Source: an uncultured Oscillospiraceae bacterium (GTDB lineage: Bacteria; Bacillota; Clostridia; Oscillospirales; Ruminococcaceae). From it: a stretch of 6,085 nt of DNA. The translations under genes and the position numbers were made by a program. Below are positions 1 through 5,050 of this stretch, in pieces. How positions within the stretch are numbered: the stretch's first letter is position 1; each line of letters opens with the position of its first letter. The stretch spans positions 1 through 6,085 of the forward strand of contig USOZ01000118.1 in NCBI GenBank assembly GCA_900556525.1, written 5' to 3'. Below the pieces are notes generated by a model that did not search any database, had not been told where the DNA came from, and worked only from the letters and a program-made list of their open reading frames with translations.

Positions 1-386
1 GATTTGCGGTACACGTTGATAATTGCCCAATAAAATCTCGTGTATGGAAAGGCAAACCTTATGCAAACTTTGTGGATGATTGCTTGTATTGCGAATATTG
101 CATTTTATCAAAAAAAGATGATGAAATGCTTTGTTCAGGAAGGCTTCGCATCGCATCAATAGCGGATTTTGACATTCCTGAAAATCAACGAATTAGAGAA
201 AGCGATAAAAGATTTGACGATTTAAAAGAAAATGCGTTTATTGAATGAATCTGTCCAAACTGTGGGGGCAAATTAGTAGAACGGCAAAGCAGATACGGAA
301 CCTTTTGTGGGTGCAGTAATTATCCTCACTGTAGATTTACAGCATCTCCGGACCCACAAACAGGAGAAATTAAAATGAAAGCATAA
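1..386 (+). pseudogene. 3' part of a Cys-rich protein with a topoisomerase-type C4 zinc finger, split by an in-frame TGA
   Basis: The reading frame is open from base 3 to a TGA at 246-248 and continues in the same frame to TAA at 384-386. The first part (about 81 residues) holds a CLYCEYC (CxxCxxC) cluster at 81-101 plus Cys codons at 24 and 132; I do not recognise this part. The second part reads ICPNCGGKLVER, then FCGCSNYPHCRFT, which is the zf-C4_Topoisom finger found at the C-terminus of type IA topoisomerases and of some UvrD-like helicases and nucleases. No ATG, GTG or TTG lies in frame between the TGA and the finger, so the finger can be made only by readthrough. A single change of CGA to TGA would give the natural-looking ERICPNCGG. 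I therefore read it as one gene with a recent nonsense mutation. The 5' end lies outside the window, so the full domain order is unknown. An alternative is that the shortened protein still works without its finger. Confidence 0.65.
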
Positions 387-412
387 TTTTTGATCAAAAT
401 GGAGTGCTAAAA

Positions 413-802
413 ATGACTGAAGTAGTAGCGGCACTTATATGGCAGGAGAATAAATTTATGATCTGCCAACGTCCGTCGCACAAGGCAAGGGGACTTTTGT
501 GGGAATTTGTTGGCGGTAAGGTAGAACCGGGAGAGACAAAAGAACAGGCGCTTATCCGTGAGTGTCAGGAAGAACTTGCCGTTACCTTGTCGGTGGGCAA
601 TGTGTTTATGGATGTTGTTCATGAGTATCCCGATATCACCGTTCACCTAACCTTGTTCAACGCAAAAATCGCCGAAGGTTTGCCGCAGAAGTTAGAGCAT
701 AACGATATCAAGTGGATTGCGCCGAGCGAGATTTTTAACTATGATTTCTGCCCGGCAGACAAAGAAATATTAAAAAGAATCCTTGAGGTTTACAATGGTT
801 AA
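413..802 (+). CDS. Nudix hydrolase, MutT/NudG-like (deoxy)nucleoside triphosphate pyrophosphohydrolase
   Basis: A 129-residue cytoplasmic protein of normal length for the MutT/CTP pyrophosphohydrolase branch of the Nudix family, which cleaves (d)NTPs to the monophosphate and pyrophosphate and often removes oxidised or modified nucleotides. The Nudix box is clear: G35, E41, R49-E50 and E53-E54 in GGKVEPGETKEQ...RECQEELAV. Ala56 replaces the last Gly of the consensus, as in several relatives. The preceding LLWEFVGGK is typical. The late CPADKEIL segment carries Asp where E. coli MutT has Asn, closer to NudG-like enzymes; substrate choice is an inference. I start at ATG 413 because GGAG at 401-404 lies 8 nt upstream; the in-frame GTG at 404 overlaps that site. 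Its stop overlaps the start of the deformylase relic by 8 nt, so the two were once translated together. It is the only intact gene in the decayed left part. Confidence 0.9.
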   Translation: MTEVVAALIWQENKFMICQRPSHKARGLLWEFVGGKVEPGETKEQALIRECQEELAVTLSVGNVFMDVVHEYPDITVHLTLFNAKIAEGLPQKLEHNDIKWIAPSEIFNYDFCPADKEILKRILEVYNG

Positions 803-1261
803 AGAGGTAATACACGATCCGATTTTTCTTGGCGTGAAGTCGGAAAAGGCGACAAAAGAAGAATCGCAGGTGGTACAGTACTTGCTGGATACGTTGATTG
901 CCAACAAGGACAGTTGTGTTGGTATGGTAGCAAATATAATTGGCGTACGTAAACGGGTTATTGTGTTTGATAATGAAGGTACATATATGACTATGTTCAA
1001 TCCTGAGATTATCAAAAAGTCATGATCGTATGATGCCGAAGAGGTTGTCTTTCTTTGTTGGGCACCCCACGAAAATGCAAACGCTATCAGACCATTAAAG
1101 TGCAGTGAAAAACCGCCGAATTCCAAACTCGAATCAAAACTTTTACAGGCTGGACGGCGCAAATCATTCAGCACGAAATAGATCATTGCAATGGCGTTTT
1201 TTATATAAAGAAAAAAGAAAACATTAATGAAATAATCTTGAAACAGGTCAAAGAGATATGA
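795..1261 (+). pseudogene. Peptide deformylase-like gene, broken by two TGAs and a frameshift
   Basis: Peptide deformylases remove the formyl group from the initiator Met using a metal held by one Cys and two His. The ATG at 795 has GAGG at 785-788. The first 76 residues match the N-terminal half (IHDPIFLGVKSEKAT, CVGMVANIIGV, TMFNPEIIKKS). TGA at 1023-1025 stops this frame where family members continue with GPYDAEEG. After YDAEE one base is missing near 1044-1046; the +2 frame then gives CLSLLGT, the metal-Cys motif. A second TGA lies at 1106-1108, followed by TFTGWTAQIIQHEIDHCNG, with the HExDH metal motif at 1172-1186, ending at TGA 1259-1261. All three motifs are present but in different frames. 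Motif 1 is also weak: Val replaces an Ala and the usual Gln is absent, although the Gln loss is seen in this clostridial paralogue group. Several independent lesions make sequencing error unlikely. The host must have another deformylase. Confidence 0.9.
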
Positions 1262-1279
1262 TTACAAGGAGGGTTTTCA

Positions 1280-3187
1280 ATGAGTGATCTTGCGTTATTT
1301 GAAAGAAATTTTATAGAACGAACATATCCTAATATTGTTTCCGATATGTCGATTGCTTTTGCTGAATTGGTTGCCAATTCTTGGGATGCAGGCGCTACTC
1401 GTGTCGATATAACAATTCCTCAAAAGCAAGGGCAACCGATCGTCATTGAGGATAATGGTAGTGGCATGACTGACGAAGAATTTCGTAGTCGGTGGATGGT
1501 TATAGCATATAATCGCGTAGATCATCAAGGCGAACATATCGATTTTCTTGCCGCAGATAACACGAAGATTAGAAGAATAGTATATGGTAGAAACGGTGTG
1601 GGAAGACATTCTCTCGTTTGCTTTGATGAATATTATGCCATAGAAACTTGGAAAGAAGGATGCTTAAATAGGTATGAAATAGCAGTTTCTGGTGGCAATT
1701 CTGCATTCTCTATTGAAAAACATACCCAAAAGCCTAAATCTGGAAGCGGCACAAAAATAATGGTAAACGCTATAAAGCATTTCCCAGATCCCGCTGCGAT
1801 TAGCAGGACGCTAGGATATAAATTTATGTTTGATCCACAGTTTGAGGTATATGTTAATGGTGCAAAAGTGGAATATCATAGCACATTACGACCGGATAAA
1901 GAAACTACTTTGTCTACGCAGTACGGCGAATTGAGTGCGGCAATATATAGGATTCCCGATGGAGAAAAGTCTACATCCAATAATGGTATCGCCATATGGG
2001 TGAACGGGAGACTTGTTGGAAAACCTTCTTGGACTGTTGGCGATTATAAAATCGAAGATGCTAGAAGGAAATTTGCCATCAAACATGTGGTTATAGTAAA
2101 AGCTGACTTTTTAATTGATGAAATCTCATACGACTGGACGAGTTTTAGAAAAACAGAAAAAGTTCAGGAAGCAAATAAAGTGCTGACTGCATACCTTCGT
2201 AAGTATCGAATTGAGTATTATAGAGGTAAAACCACAGAAGTGCGTGATGAAGCGGTCAGGACGAATAAAGAAGTAATTCGAACTCTTTCAATTCCTGCAG
2301 TGTATAGCCTTAAGCAGTTCTTCGATACTTATCTTGAACAAAGACCTGAGGTCGAAGCAGATGAACTTAATATTATCGTATCATCTCTCGTGAATGTTTT
2401 AAGTAACGAAAGAGGATTATCTTTGTTAGCAAAGCTGTCAGTGATGTCAGATGCTTCTCTTTCCGACTTGGATAAGATACTGGATGAATGGTCAGTTTCT
2501 GATATTAAAACCATTTTAGATGAAATCAATTCGCGGATAGCGGTAATTGATGCGATTCAGAAGTTATGCTCGGATCCCCGGACTGACGAGTTGCATGTGT
2601 TGCATCCGTTGATATCTCAGGCGCGTTGGTTATTTGGGATTGAGTATGATAATCCCAACTATACATTTAACCGTAGGCTTTCAACAGTAGTGAAAGAATT
2701 ACTTGATGGTGAATTAAAAGAGGAGACAACCATCAATTGGAATAAACGTCCTGATTTGGTCTTTGCCTCCGATCATACAGTTTCTGCAACTTGTACAGAG
2801 GAAATCGATGATAATGGAATTTCTTGTGTAGATAAAATCCTAATTATCGAATTGAAAAAAGGCGGTTTTCAAATTGGTAAGTCTGAGATTTATCAAGCAG
2901 AAGGCTATGTGGAAAGCATATATAAAGGCAATAAATTGAATGCCAAACCGCGAATCAAGGCATATGTGATTGGTGATTCGGTCGATTCGTCAACCAGTAT
3001 TCACAAGACACAAGAAGATTTTGGAGAAGTATTTGCGTATACCTATGACCAGCTAGTTAGAACTGCTGAAAAGAGACTGTTTCATTTAAAGGCAAAATTA
3101 GAAGAGCACTATAACCAGTTTAATAGTGAAGATTATGTTAATACAATTCTGAATGAACCGGAGCAATTGAGGCTAAACAATTTATAA
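1280..3187 (+). CDS. GHKL (MORC/MutL-like) ATPase fused to a PD-(D/E)XK-like nuclease; candidate defence protein
   Basis: A 635-residue protein with no signal peptide or membrane segment. Residues 1-165 form a GHKL ATP-binding fold: N box E29, N33, D36 (ELVANSWDAGA), G1 box D58-N-G-S-G-M63, lid G103-RNGVG-R109, and GSGT at 155-158. Residues about 170-300 look like the S5-type transducer of MutL/MORC/Hsp90 (IAIWVNGRLVG, YDWTSFRKTEKVQ). A helical linker (about 325-445) leads to LHPLISQARWLFGIEY and then a restriction-endonuclease-like core: RPDLVF (D492), ILIIELKKGG (E524, K526) and YQAEGYV (Q539, Y543). Known: prokaryotic GHKL ATPases fused to nuclease domains have been linked to restriction-like systems and to the origin of MORC. 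Inferred: ATP-driven clamping on DNA, then cutting, as phage or plasmid defence. Start ATG 1280 has AAGGAGG 7 nt upstream. It is clearly more AT-rich than the genes to the right, which suggests separate acquisition. No methylase or partner gene is visible. Confidence 0.85.
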   Translation: MSDLALFERNFIERTYPNIVSDMSIAFAELVANSWDAGATRVDITIPQKQGQPIVIEDNGSGMTDEEFRSRWMVIAYNRVDHQGEHIDFLAADNTKIRRIVYGRNGVGRHSLVCFDEYYAIETWKEGCLNRYEIAVSGGNSAFSIEKHTQKPKSGSGTKIMVNAIKHFPDPAAISRTLGYKFMFDPQFEVYVNGAKVEYHSTLRPDKETTLSTQYGELSAAIYRIPDGEKSTSNNGIAIWVNGRLVGKPSWTVGDYKIEDARRKFAIKHVVIVKADFLIDEISYDWTSFRKTEKVQEANKVLTAYLRKYRIEYYRGKTTEVRDEAVRTNKEVIRTLSIPAVYSLKQFFDTYLEQRPEVEADELNIIVSSLVNVLSNERGLSLLAKLSVMSDASLSDLDKILDEWSVSDIKTILDEINSRIAVIDAIQKLCSDPRTDELHVLHPLISQARWLFGIEYDNPNYTFNRRLSTVVKELLDGELKEETTINWNKRPDLVFASDHTVSATCTEEIDDNGISCVDKILIIELKKGGFQIGKSEIYQAEGYVESIYKGNKLNAKPRIKAYVIGDSVDSSTSIHKTQEDFGEVFAYTYDQLVRTAEKRLFHLKAKLEEHYNQFNSEDYVNTILNEPEQLRLNNL

Positions 3188-3206
3188 AAATTTATTCGAT
3201 TTTCCC

Positions 3207-3235
3207 TGGACTTTCGCAAACCTTTGTGGTACTGT
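3207..3235 (+). promoter_or_regulatory. Promoter-like site upstream of the small gene pair
   Basis: TGGACT (3207-3212), a 17-bp spacer and TACTGT (3230-3235), with TG before the -10. About 20 of 30 positions match the site at 4999-5027 upstream of the integrase, including CTGGA and the block TGTGGTA. Each site lies some 25 nt upstream of its start codon. The repeated arrangement is the main support, since each hexamer alone is weak. Confidence 0.5.
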
Positions 3236-3260
3236 TGTGTACTGCAAAGGAGGTGCGGAT

Positions 3261-3524
3261 ATGGCACAGATGAGTTTAGAAGAATTGTACCGAGGAGAAA
3301 GTGCGGGAGAAAAGTACGGTATCTTGGGAGAAGTTATGAAAGACTTCCTCCAAAATGGGCGTCCGTCGGAATACGACGAGCGTACTTGGCTTGAAATGCT
3401 GCTTGTCAAGCACGCGCTGATTGCGGCAGAGAAAATGAAAAATGAGGGCGACACGGTGTCGGGTATGACCGATGATGTGCCGCCCTCTTCTTATGTGAGG
3501 TGGGATGAAAATGACAACGCTTGA
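3261..3524 (+). CDS. Small hypothetical ICE protein with N-terminal LEELYRG motif
   Basis: An 87-residue acidic, soluble-looking protein with no signal peptide or membrane segment. Its function is unknown. ATG 3261 is chosen because AAAGGAGGTG at 3246-3255 sits at ideal distance; an upstream in-frame GTG at 3237 lacks such a site. The N-terminus (MSLEELYRGES) resembles that of the next gene (TTLENLYYGNI), so the two may be diverged tandem copies, or share a contact surface. A helical middle (ERTWLEMLLVKHALIAAEKMK) is followed by a flexible, acidic tail. It overlaps the next gene by 14 nt, which implies coupled translation. Base composition matches the recombination module rather than the AT-rich nuclease gene upstream, so I place it in the ICE core. 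Confidence 0.75.
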   Translation: MAQMSLEELYRGESAGEKYGILGEVMKDFLQNGRPSEYDERTWLEMLLVKHALIAAEKMKNEGDTVSGMTDDVPPSSYVRWDENDNA

Positions 3525-3786
3525 AAATCTGTACTACGGCAATATCGTTCCGCACGAACACAGTTTTAAGCGCGGGAGTGCTTACAGTGAAGTGTTGAGC
3601 TATGTTATTCGGCATCAGGACAGCTTGATACCGACGCTTACGGCTCAGCAAAAAGAAACCTTTGAAAAGCTCAAAGACTGCGAGGCGGAACTGCACGGTA
3701 TGAATGAGCGCGAAGCGTTTATCAGCGGCTTTAAGCTCGCGGCGAGAATCATGACCGAAGTGTTGTACGAGCCGTCAGAGGATTGA
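3511..3786 (+). CDS. DUF6809-like small ICE protein
   Basis: A 91-residue protein resembling, from memory, the uncharacterised DUF6809 family that recurs next to excisionase and integrase genes in clostridial ICEs; I cannot confirm the family by search. Visible features are LENLYYGNI at the N-terminus, a Tyr/Ser-rich segment around GSAYSEVLSYVIRHQ, a helical core (LTAQQKETFEKLKDCEAEL) and the C-terminal FISGFKLAARIMTEVL helix. No catalytic motif is evident. Two ATGs lie 6 nt apart, at 3505 and 3511. AGGTGG at 3498-3503 is 7 nt from the second but only 1 nt from the first, so I use 3511. Its start lies inside the end of the preceding gene, and a terminator hairpin begins 11 nt after its stop, closing a two-gene operon. 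Confidence 0.75.
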   Translation: MTTLENLYYGNIVPHEHSFKRGSAYSEVLSYVIRHQDSLIPTLTAQQKETFEKLKDCEAELHGMNEREAFISGFKLAARIMTEVLYEPSED

Positions 3787-3797
3787 ATTTGCAGAAA

Positions 3798-3835
3798 CAA
3801 GGCCGAGCCGATTTCGCGGTTTGGCCTTGCGATTT
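3798..3835 (+). terminator. Intrinsic terminator of the small gene pair
   Basis: CAAGGCCGAGCCG (3798-3810) pairs with CGGTTTGGCCTTG (3817-3829) over 13 bp with two G-U pairs and a 6-nt loop. A short T-run (TTTT at 3833-3836) follows. The tail is weaker than ideal, but the place just after a stop codon fits. Confidence 0.65.
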
Positions 3836-3883
3836 TCAGTTCGACACAGCACGGTTAAAATCTGCACCGCAGAAAACAAAGAA

Positions 3884-3921
3884 AACAGTATTCCCGCAAA
3901 AGCGCCGGAATATACACTGTT
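3884..3921. repeat. Imperfect inverted repeat upstream of the excisionase promoter
   Basis: AACAGT-ATTCC-CGC pairs with GCG-GGAAT-ACTGTT around an AAAA loop, with a CC bulge and an ATAC bulge on the right arm. It ends 12 bp before the -35 of the promoter at 3934, so it could be an operator or recombinase site; a decayed terminator is also possible. The rest of the 361-base gap 3787-4147 holds the terminator, promoter and leader structures listed here and no convincing gene. Confidence 0.4.
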
Positions 3922-3933
3922 GGAGCAAAAAAC

Positions 3934-3962
3934 TTTACAGAATTTCCTCGGTATGTTATACT
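3934..3962 (+). promoter_or_regulatory. Sigma-A-type promoter for the excisionase operon
   Basis: TTTACA (3934-3939), a 17-bp spacer and TATACT (3957-3962), with an extended -10 TGT directly before it. This is the best promoter match in the window. Transcription would start near 3969, which gives the excisionase gene a leader of roughly 180 nt. Confidence 0.75.
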
Positions 3963-4017
3963 GCAAGTAAAGAAAGCAACCGACAATTGAATACACATAT
4001 TTTTATTTTGAGTTTCA

Positions 4018-4082
4018 GACTCGCACTTACATAATCACCGATGCAACTACGCATCGGGATTGAGTGCGGGTCTTTTTGTTTT
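4018..4082 (+). terminator. Leader terminator/attenuator upstream of the excisionase gene
   Basis: An outer stem GACTCGCACT (4018-4027) pairs with AGTGCGGGTC (4063-4072). An inner stem CCGATGC (4038-4044) pairs with GCATCGG (4051-4057) around AACTAC, and AATC (4033-4036) pairs with GATT (4058-4061). TTTTTGTTTT (4073-4082) follows at once. This is a textbook intrinsic terminator placed between a promoter and the gene it serves, about 65 nt before the excisionase start, so it should limit excisionase expression unless it is overcome. A terminator of a lost upstream gene is less likely, because no gene ends here. Confidence 0.75.
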
Positions 4083-4094
4083 GCAAAACAGCAG

Positions 4095-4140
4095 TCCTCT
4101 ACATAACACGGCGAAAAACCGTGTGAATTTAACAGGAGGA
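4095..4140 (+). promoter_or_regulatory. Hairpin able to mask the excisionase Shine-Dalgarno
   Basis: ACACGG (4106-4111) and CCGTGT (4119-4124) form a 6-bp hairpin with a CGAAAAA loop. Outside it, TCCTC (4095-4099) is exactly complementary to GAGGA (4136-4140), the core of the ribosome binding site AGGAGG (4134-4139). Folding would hide the ribosome site. The outer helix is only 5 bp and the distances are sizeable, so control is an inference. Confidence 0.4.
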
Positions 4141-4147
4141 AAAACCA

Positions 4148-4357
4148 ATGAAAGAATCTGTTTACACCGCTTATGAGGATCTGCCGTTGTTCCTTAATGC
4201 TGAAACGGTAGCCAAGCTCCTCGGCATCTCCATCTCAAGCAGCTACGAGCTGATGCACGAGAAAGGGTTTCCGTCGTTGCGTATCGGCTCACGGCTCATC
4301 GTACCGAAAGAAAAATTCCGCGCATGGGTCGAAGAAAAGACGGGAGGCAGCATTTGA
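4148..4357 (+). CDS. xis: Excisionase (Xis), small MerR-like helix-turn-helix protein
   Basis: A 69-residue DNA-binding protein of usual size for Tn916/Tn1549-family excisionases, which bend DNA at the element ends and direct the integrase toward excision. Residues 16-38 (LNAETVAKLLGISISSSYELM) form the helix-turn-helix, and the wing is FPSLRIGSRLIVPKEKFRAWVEEK. This is the HTH_17/excisionase pattern. ATG 4148 has AGGAGG 8 nt upstream. The stop TGA overlaps the TTG start of the next gene, giving coupled translation. Expression looks tightly held by the attenuator hairpin and the possible ribosome-site mask in the leader. A purely regulatory role for this HTH protein cannot be excluded, but the position upstream of the integrase favours excisionase. 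Confidence 0.85.
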   Translation: MKESVYTAYEDLPLFLNAETVAKLLGISISSSYELMHEKGFPSLRIGSRLIVPKEKFRAWVEEKTGGSI

Positions 4358-4794
4358 AATTCACCCGATATCCAAAGCGTGATGCGATCCGGGATTATTT
4401 TCCTCTGCCGAATGAAATTTTCAGCTTAGGTCTCAGCACCGGTGAGATCGCAGTGTATGCGTATCTGATGTACTGCGAGGACAGGAAAACATTTCAGTGC
4501 CATCCGAGCTACAAAACGATTGGCAACGCTGTCGGCATGAGCAAAAACACCGTCAAGAAATATGTAGACAGCCTGATTGAAAAGCAGTTGATTACTGCCG
4601 AGCCGACCTCTGTGTACACGCAAAAAGGCGAAAAGCGTAACGGCAATTTGCTCTATACCATCCGCCCGATAGAGGATGCGGTGGAGTATCATTATGAACA
4701 GCAAATGATTCGTTTGGAAAGCGAAATGAGGCGGCAGGCAACACTGAAAAAACTTGCCGACTACGACCGCAAACACAAAAAATCGGCGGTTTAG
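4354..4794 (+). CDS. Helix-turn-helix protein of the ICE recombination module
   Basis: A 146-residue protein of the HTH type regularly found between excisionase and integrase in Tn1549-like elements; its exact role is not known to me. Residues about 27-80 form a winged helix: LSTGEIAVYAYLMYCED, then HPSYKTIGNAVGMSKNTVKKYVDSLIEKQLI, resembling replication-initiator and DnaD-like HTH_36 domains. A basic, probably helical C-terminus (QMIRLESEMRRQATLKKLADYDRKHKK) may bind DNA or dimerise. I start at TTG 4354, not at the upstream ATG 4324: GGGAGG at 4342-4347 lies 6 nt before the TTG, the resulting MKFTRYPKRDAIRDYFPLP is the natural family N-terminus, and the TTGA overlap with the excisionase stop is a normal coupling arrangement. 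The ATG version would add ten residues that only reread excisionase sequence. Confidence 0.8.
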   Translation: MKFTRYPKRDAIRDYFPLPNEIFSLGLSTGEIAVYAYLMYCEDRKTFQCHPSYKTIGNAVGMSKNTVKKYVDSLIEKQLITAEPTSVYTQKGEKRNGNLLYTIRPIEDAVEYHYEQQMIRLESEMRRQATLKKLADYDRKHKKSAV

Positions 4795-4832
4795 CGGAGA
4801 TTTTCACTCCGTACGAAAATAAGCAGGAGAAA

Positions 4833-4860
4833 GCGAGGGGTTGCCTTGCTTTCCCCTCGC
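4833..4860 (+). terminator. Strong GC hairpin after the excisionase/HTH operon
   Basis: GCGAGGGG (4833-4840) pairs perfectly with CCCCTCGC (4853-4860) around a 12-nt loop. There is no T-run behind it, so it may act as a transcript-end stabiliser or a protein site rather than a classic intrinsic terminator. A smaller hairpin, CGGAG/CTCCG at 4795-4811, starts right after the HTH stop codon. Confidence 0.4.
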
Positions 4861-4868
4861 AGGACACA

Positions 4869-4889
4869 GCGGACGGCAACGCCGACCGC
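4869..4889. repeat. Compact GC-rich inverted repeat
   Basis: GCGG-a-CGGC (4869-4877) pairs with GCCG-a-CCGC (4881-4889) across a 3-nt AAC loop, with one A/A mismatch. It follows the 4833-4860 hairpin by 8 nt. The role is unknown; a DNA-binding site or single-strand structure fits the location in a recombination module. Confidence 0.4.
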
Positions 4890-4931
4890 GCAAGGGTTTG
4901 CAAGGCTTTTATGGATGGCAACAAAAACTGC

Positions 4932-4987
4932 GATTTAGGGGTTGCTCGAATTTTAACCTCGCTGATTTAGGGGTTGCGAATTTTACC
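4932..4987 (+). repeat. Two direct repeats 32 bp apart upstream of the integrase
   Basis: GATTTAGGGGTTGC occurs exactly at 4932-4945 and 4964-4977. Each copy is followed by GAATTTTAACC or GAATTTTACC, making 27- and 24-bp units. The 32-bp offset is about three helical turns, so a protein would meet both copies on the same face. GGGGTTGC also occurs at 4837-4844. Candidate binders are the integrase arm domain, Xis or the HTH protein. Confidence 0.7.
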
Positions 4988-4998
4988 GCAAATTTAGC

Positions 4999-5027
4999 TG
5001 GATATTCCGCCATGTATGTGGTATTGT
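4999..5027 (+). promoter_or_regulatory. Promoter-like site upstream of the integrase
   Basis: TGGATA (4999-5004), a 17-bp spacer and TATTGT (5022-5027), with TGTGG before the -10. It shares about 20 of 30 positions with the site at 3207-3235 and lies 11 bp after the direct repeats, so a protein bound there could affect it. It would give the integrase its own transcript. Confidence 0.5.
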
Positions 5028-5050
5028 GTGTTCGGCTGGGAGGTGATACT

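Noticed and set aside
246..1108. Reassigned TGA codon (TGA read as Trp or Gly), because three in-frame TGAs occur in the left part.
   Set aside because: A frameshift is also needed in the deformylase relic, and intact genes in the window end at TGA (3522-3524, 3784-3786, 4355-4357).
770..1186. A 138-residue - strand frame covering the deformylase relic.
   Set aside because: The + strand carries recognisable deformylase motifs here; the - strand frame has no familiar motif or ribosome site.
1186..1209. TTGCAA followed by TATAAA as a promoter for the GHKL-nuclease gene.
   Set aside because: The spacer is only 12 bp, too short for a sigma-A promoter; no better candidate was found.
3783..4034. 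An 83-residue + strand frame after the DUF6809-like gene.
   Set aside because: It runs through the terminator hairpin, the inverted repeat and the promoter, lacks a ribosome site, and its composition is not protein-like. Only its last 15 codons are considered, as a possible leader peptide.
3798..5027. A CRISPR array or tRNA gene in the non-coding gaps.
   Set aside because: There are only two copies of the longest repeat, spaced unlike CRISPR, and no cloverleaf or CCA-type end is visible.
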